Assembly: GCA_000934455.1 (NCBI GenBank)
Contig: KN883825.1
Location: forward strand, 31,595 to 71,330
DNA from: Apostichopus parvimensis
Lineage: Eukaryota > Echinodermata > Holothuroidea > Aspidochirotida > Stichopodidae
Reading direction: 5' to 3'
Length of the DNA stretch: 39,736 nt
The notes under the pieces were generated by a model, which did not search any database, was not told where the DNA came from, and saw only the letters and a program-made list of their open reading frames with translations. Within the stretch, counting starts at the first letter, position 1; each line of letters starts with the position of its first letter. A program made the position numbers and the translations under genes. Shown here piece after piece: positions 36,001 to 39,000 of this stretch.

Positions 36001-39000
36001 TTAGTTGCTATGCTTTTGCAGCAACTTGATCAAATTTGACAAGTAGCAATGGTCAACATATGAACATATTGTTTAAAGTCTTTGGAGCTGCAGAAAAGTG
36101 ACTGTTGTAAGCATTGTGCTTGTATGTGCACACTATAATGTTTATAATATATGTTATATATTATTTATGTTACATGTATTGGAAACAATATTGATCACCT
36201 TTAAATCCATGCAAGGAAGATAATCATGACATCCCTGTCATTTTAAACTCTTTCAAAACTTTTCCATCCTTTTTGCATTCCTATAGACATTAATGAGTGC
36301 AATAATCCGTTATTGAACATGTGTCAACAAGTCTGTAATAACACCCTGGGAGACTATCTCTGCTCATGTAATGACGGATACAGACTGGCAGACGACAGTC
36401 GGTCATGCGATGGTAACAATTATTCTTTACTGAATTTCTAAAACTTCCTCCCCCCCTCGCCCCCTTCCCTTCGGAATGTACATAAATCAAACATCCATTC
36501 TACGAAATGTGAGTGTATGGATGTGGATGAAAGATAATAATTTCATTTCAATCATTCTAGTTCACTTTAATGAATTATAATAATTTAAGTGTCTCCTTTT
36601 GGAATGGTTCATTGTGATAGAAAGTTAATTGTGATGATGTGCAAACAAGTAGTTGTGTTTATGACATGCTCTCTTGATTCAAGAGCATTATACTTCTGAT
36701 ACATGATTTTCATAATGGAAGTACTCACTATCAATTGTTATTATTACTTCATATGAACTGACCCTACTCATTTGTATATCTTTGCTTATATATAGGAGTG
36801 TTAGCTTAGTATTTAATGCCGGTGCCTTTCAATCATAAGGTCCCAAGTTCGAGTCAATCCAAGATTAATGTATGTCGTCCAGTTACAGAGCTGTTGACAA
36901 TTCATAATCATGGACGTTAAATATGAATCTAAGAGACTGACTTCGGTCAGCTTACGGCTTTTATAAGCCAATGATGGCTTCTTCGCGAGTTCCTGCTTGC
37001 AGGAGGATCTAAAATACATACATATATACATACATACATATATACAAATACACTCGTCTCTGTTCTTTCTCACTCTAGACATCAATGAGTGTGCAGAAGA
37101 CCTGGACAATTGCGACGACGCTACCTCTACTTGTATTAATGAAGTAGGCAGCTATCGTTGTATGTGTAAGACTGGATTTACCAAAAACGGTACAGTCTGC
37201 ACAGGTAAGAGACAATGATGCACAAATGTATTGCACATTTTTTTATTTATTTTTTTCATTGTTATCTTTAATGAGGGTAGTCCTGCTCAGTGCAGAAGCA
37301 CTGCTTTCCAGAGGAGCCCTCAATACAAAATACATATACAATATTATGCAGTAGAAAAACGGTAAACATCCAAAAGCACAAAAAGGACGGCAAAAGGATA
37401 GACAAACAAATATCAGACATCTAAACAAAATATATAAGTTTCATATTAAGTTTAAAATATTAACATTTGGCAAGCATTTCAAATTTGGGGGAAAACTGTT
37501 CGAGGACCTGCCTCCAGAAAATTTAAAGTTGGAACTATTCTGATGTAGGAGGAGGACGAAGGTGGAGGGGCAGGGGCAGTGTCGAGTTTGATATGATTTT
37601 ACAACCTCACTTGACAAACATATCGGCTGAACAATACTTATTGCCTAATGGCAAGTTTGACAATGTTACTGCAATAGATATACCTGTGCTACCACTATCT
37701 GGGACTGTCACCTATTGTATTGCATTGCAAGTATGACTTGGTCATGAGTTACATGGTATTTAACCCCCTTCAGCCCCAAGACATGGTATGTAACCCTTTC
37801 AGCCTTAATACATTGTATTTAACCCTTGCAACACAAATGGATTGATTCATCAAATGTAAGGAATTTTTGTCTGAATATGACCAAAAGCTGTGAAAAATAT
37901 ATTTATTTATTTTTGTCTTTTCTTTTTCTATTTCTTTTTCTTTTTCTTTTTCTTTCATCTTTCTTCACACAGACATTGATGAGTGCCTGGGAGTAAACGA
38001 CTGCAGTCCACAAGCAACTTGTAACAACACGTTTGGTTCTTACAGATGTTCATGTTTAGATGGATATATGGGAAATGGATTCACTTGCTTAGGTATGATA
38101 ACCATTTAAATAATAAATATATGGTACTGTGTCAAAACGAAAAGCTGCAGCAGCTGCAAAATCCCCTGCAGCAAGGCTGAATGAATATTAAACAATAGAG
38201 GTTATCTCTGCAGACCATTACTGCCTAATTGTGAGAAATTGCAGTGGCTGTTGTGTGACACTGCACAAAACAAATTATTATGCATAACATTTATAGGAAA
38301 TGGCCAGCATTGTTGTTGTTGCATTCAGTAGCTGGGGCGTTTTTTTTTTGAAACTAGATGAGACAGTTCCAGAGTTGAAAGCAGTCAATTTATGTTTAAC
38401 ATTAAACAAACAAAAAACATGTTTCGCAACAAATGTTGTTTAATCATGGGAGTATTTGTAATTGTGAAGTCGTTGGGGAAGGTCTTGCCTCGACCGAAAG
38501 CTCTCAACTTTATATCTTCAATTTGTAAGTAATTCTGCCAAAAAGAGCTGCTTTTAATTTTGTTGTCTATCCTATCCTCTTTCTGTTCCAATGGTACAGA
38601 CTTCAATGAATGCTCGACCAATCCATGTGATTTGTTTGCTACTTGTACTAACGAAGAAGGCTCTTTCAGCTGTGAATGTAACAGTGGATTTCAGGGCAAT
38701 GGTTCCTTTTGCTCAGGTAAGACTCACAGTTTCACAGTATTTAAAAAAAAACTTCAACTTTTTGAATACATGTATTTTAGATCTGACTTTTTGACATTAA
38801 TTTAAGTCTATTTTGGGTTATTTGAAAGAAGTCTACATTAGAATATCCTTTTCATTTATTGAGATTCATATATAGTCACTCTAGGGATGTCAGAACCTAG
38901 CTAACTCAAAGGTTAAGTGTAATAAAAATGAAAATTGAATATTTTACACCTTCATTTCCATGTGTGCCTTTCTCCATTTGTGAGCATTTGTTTTGATTTC

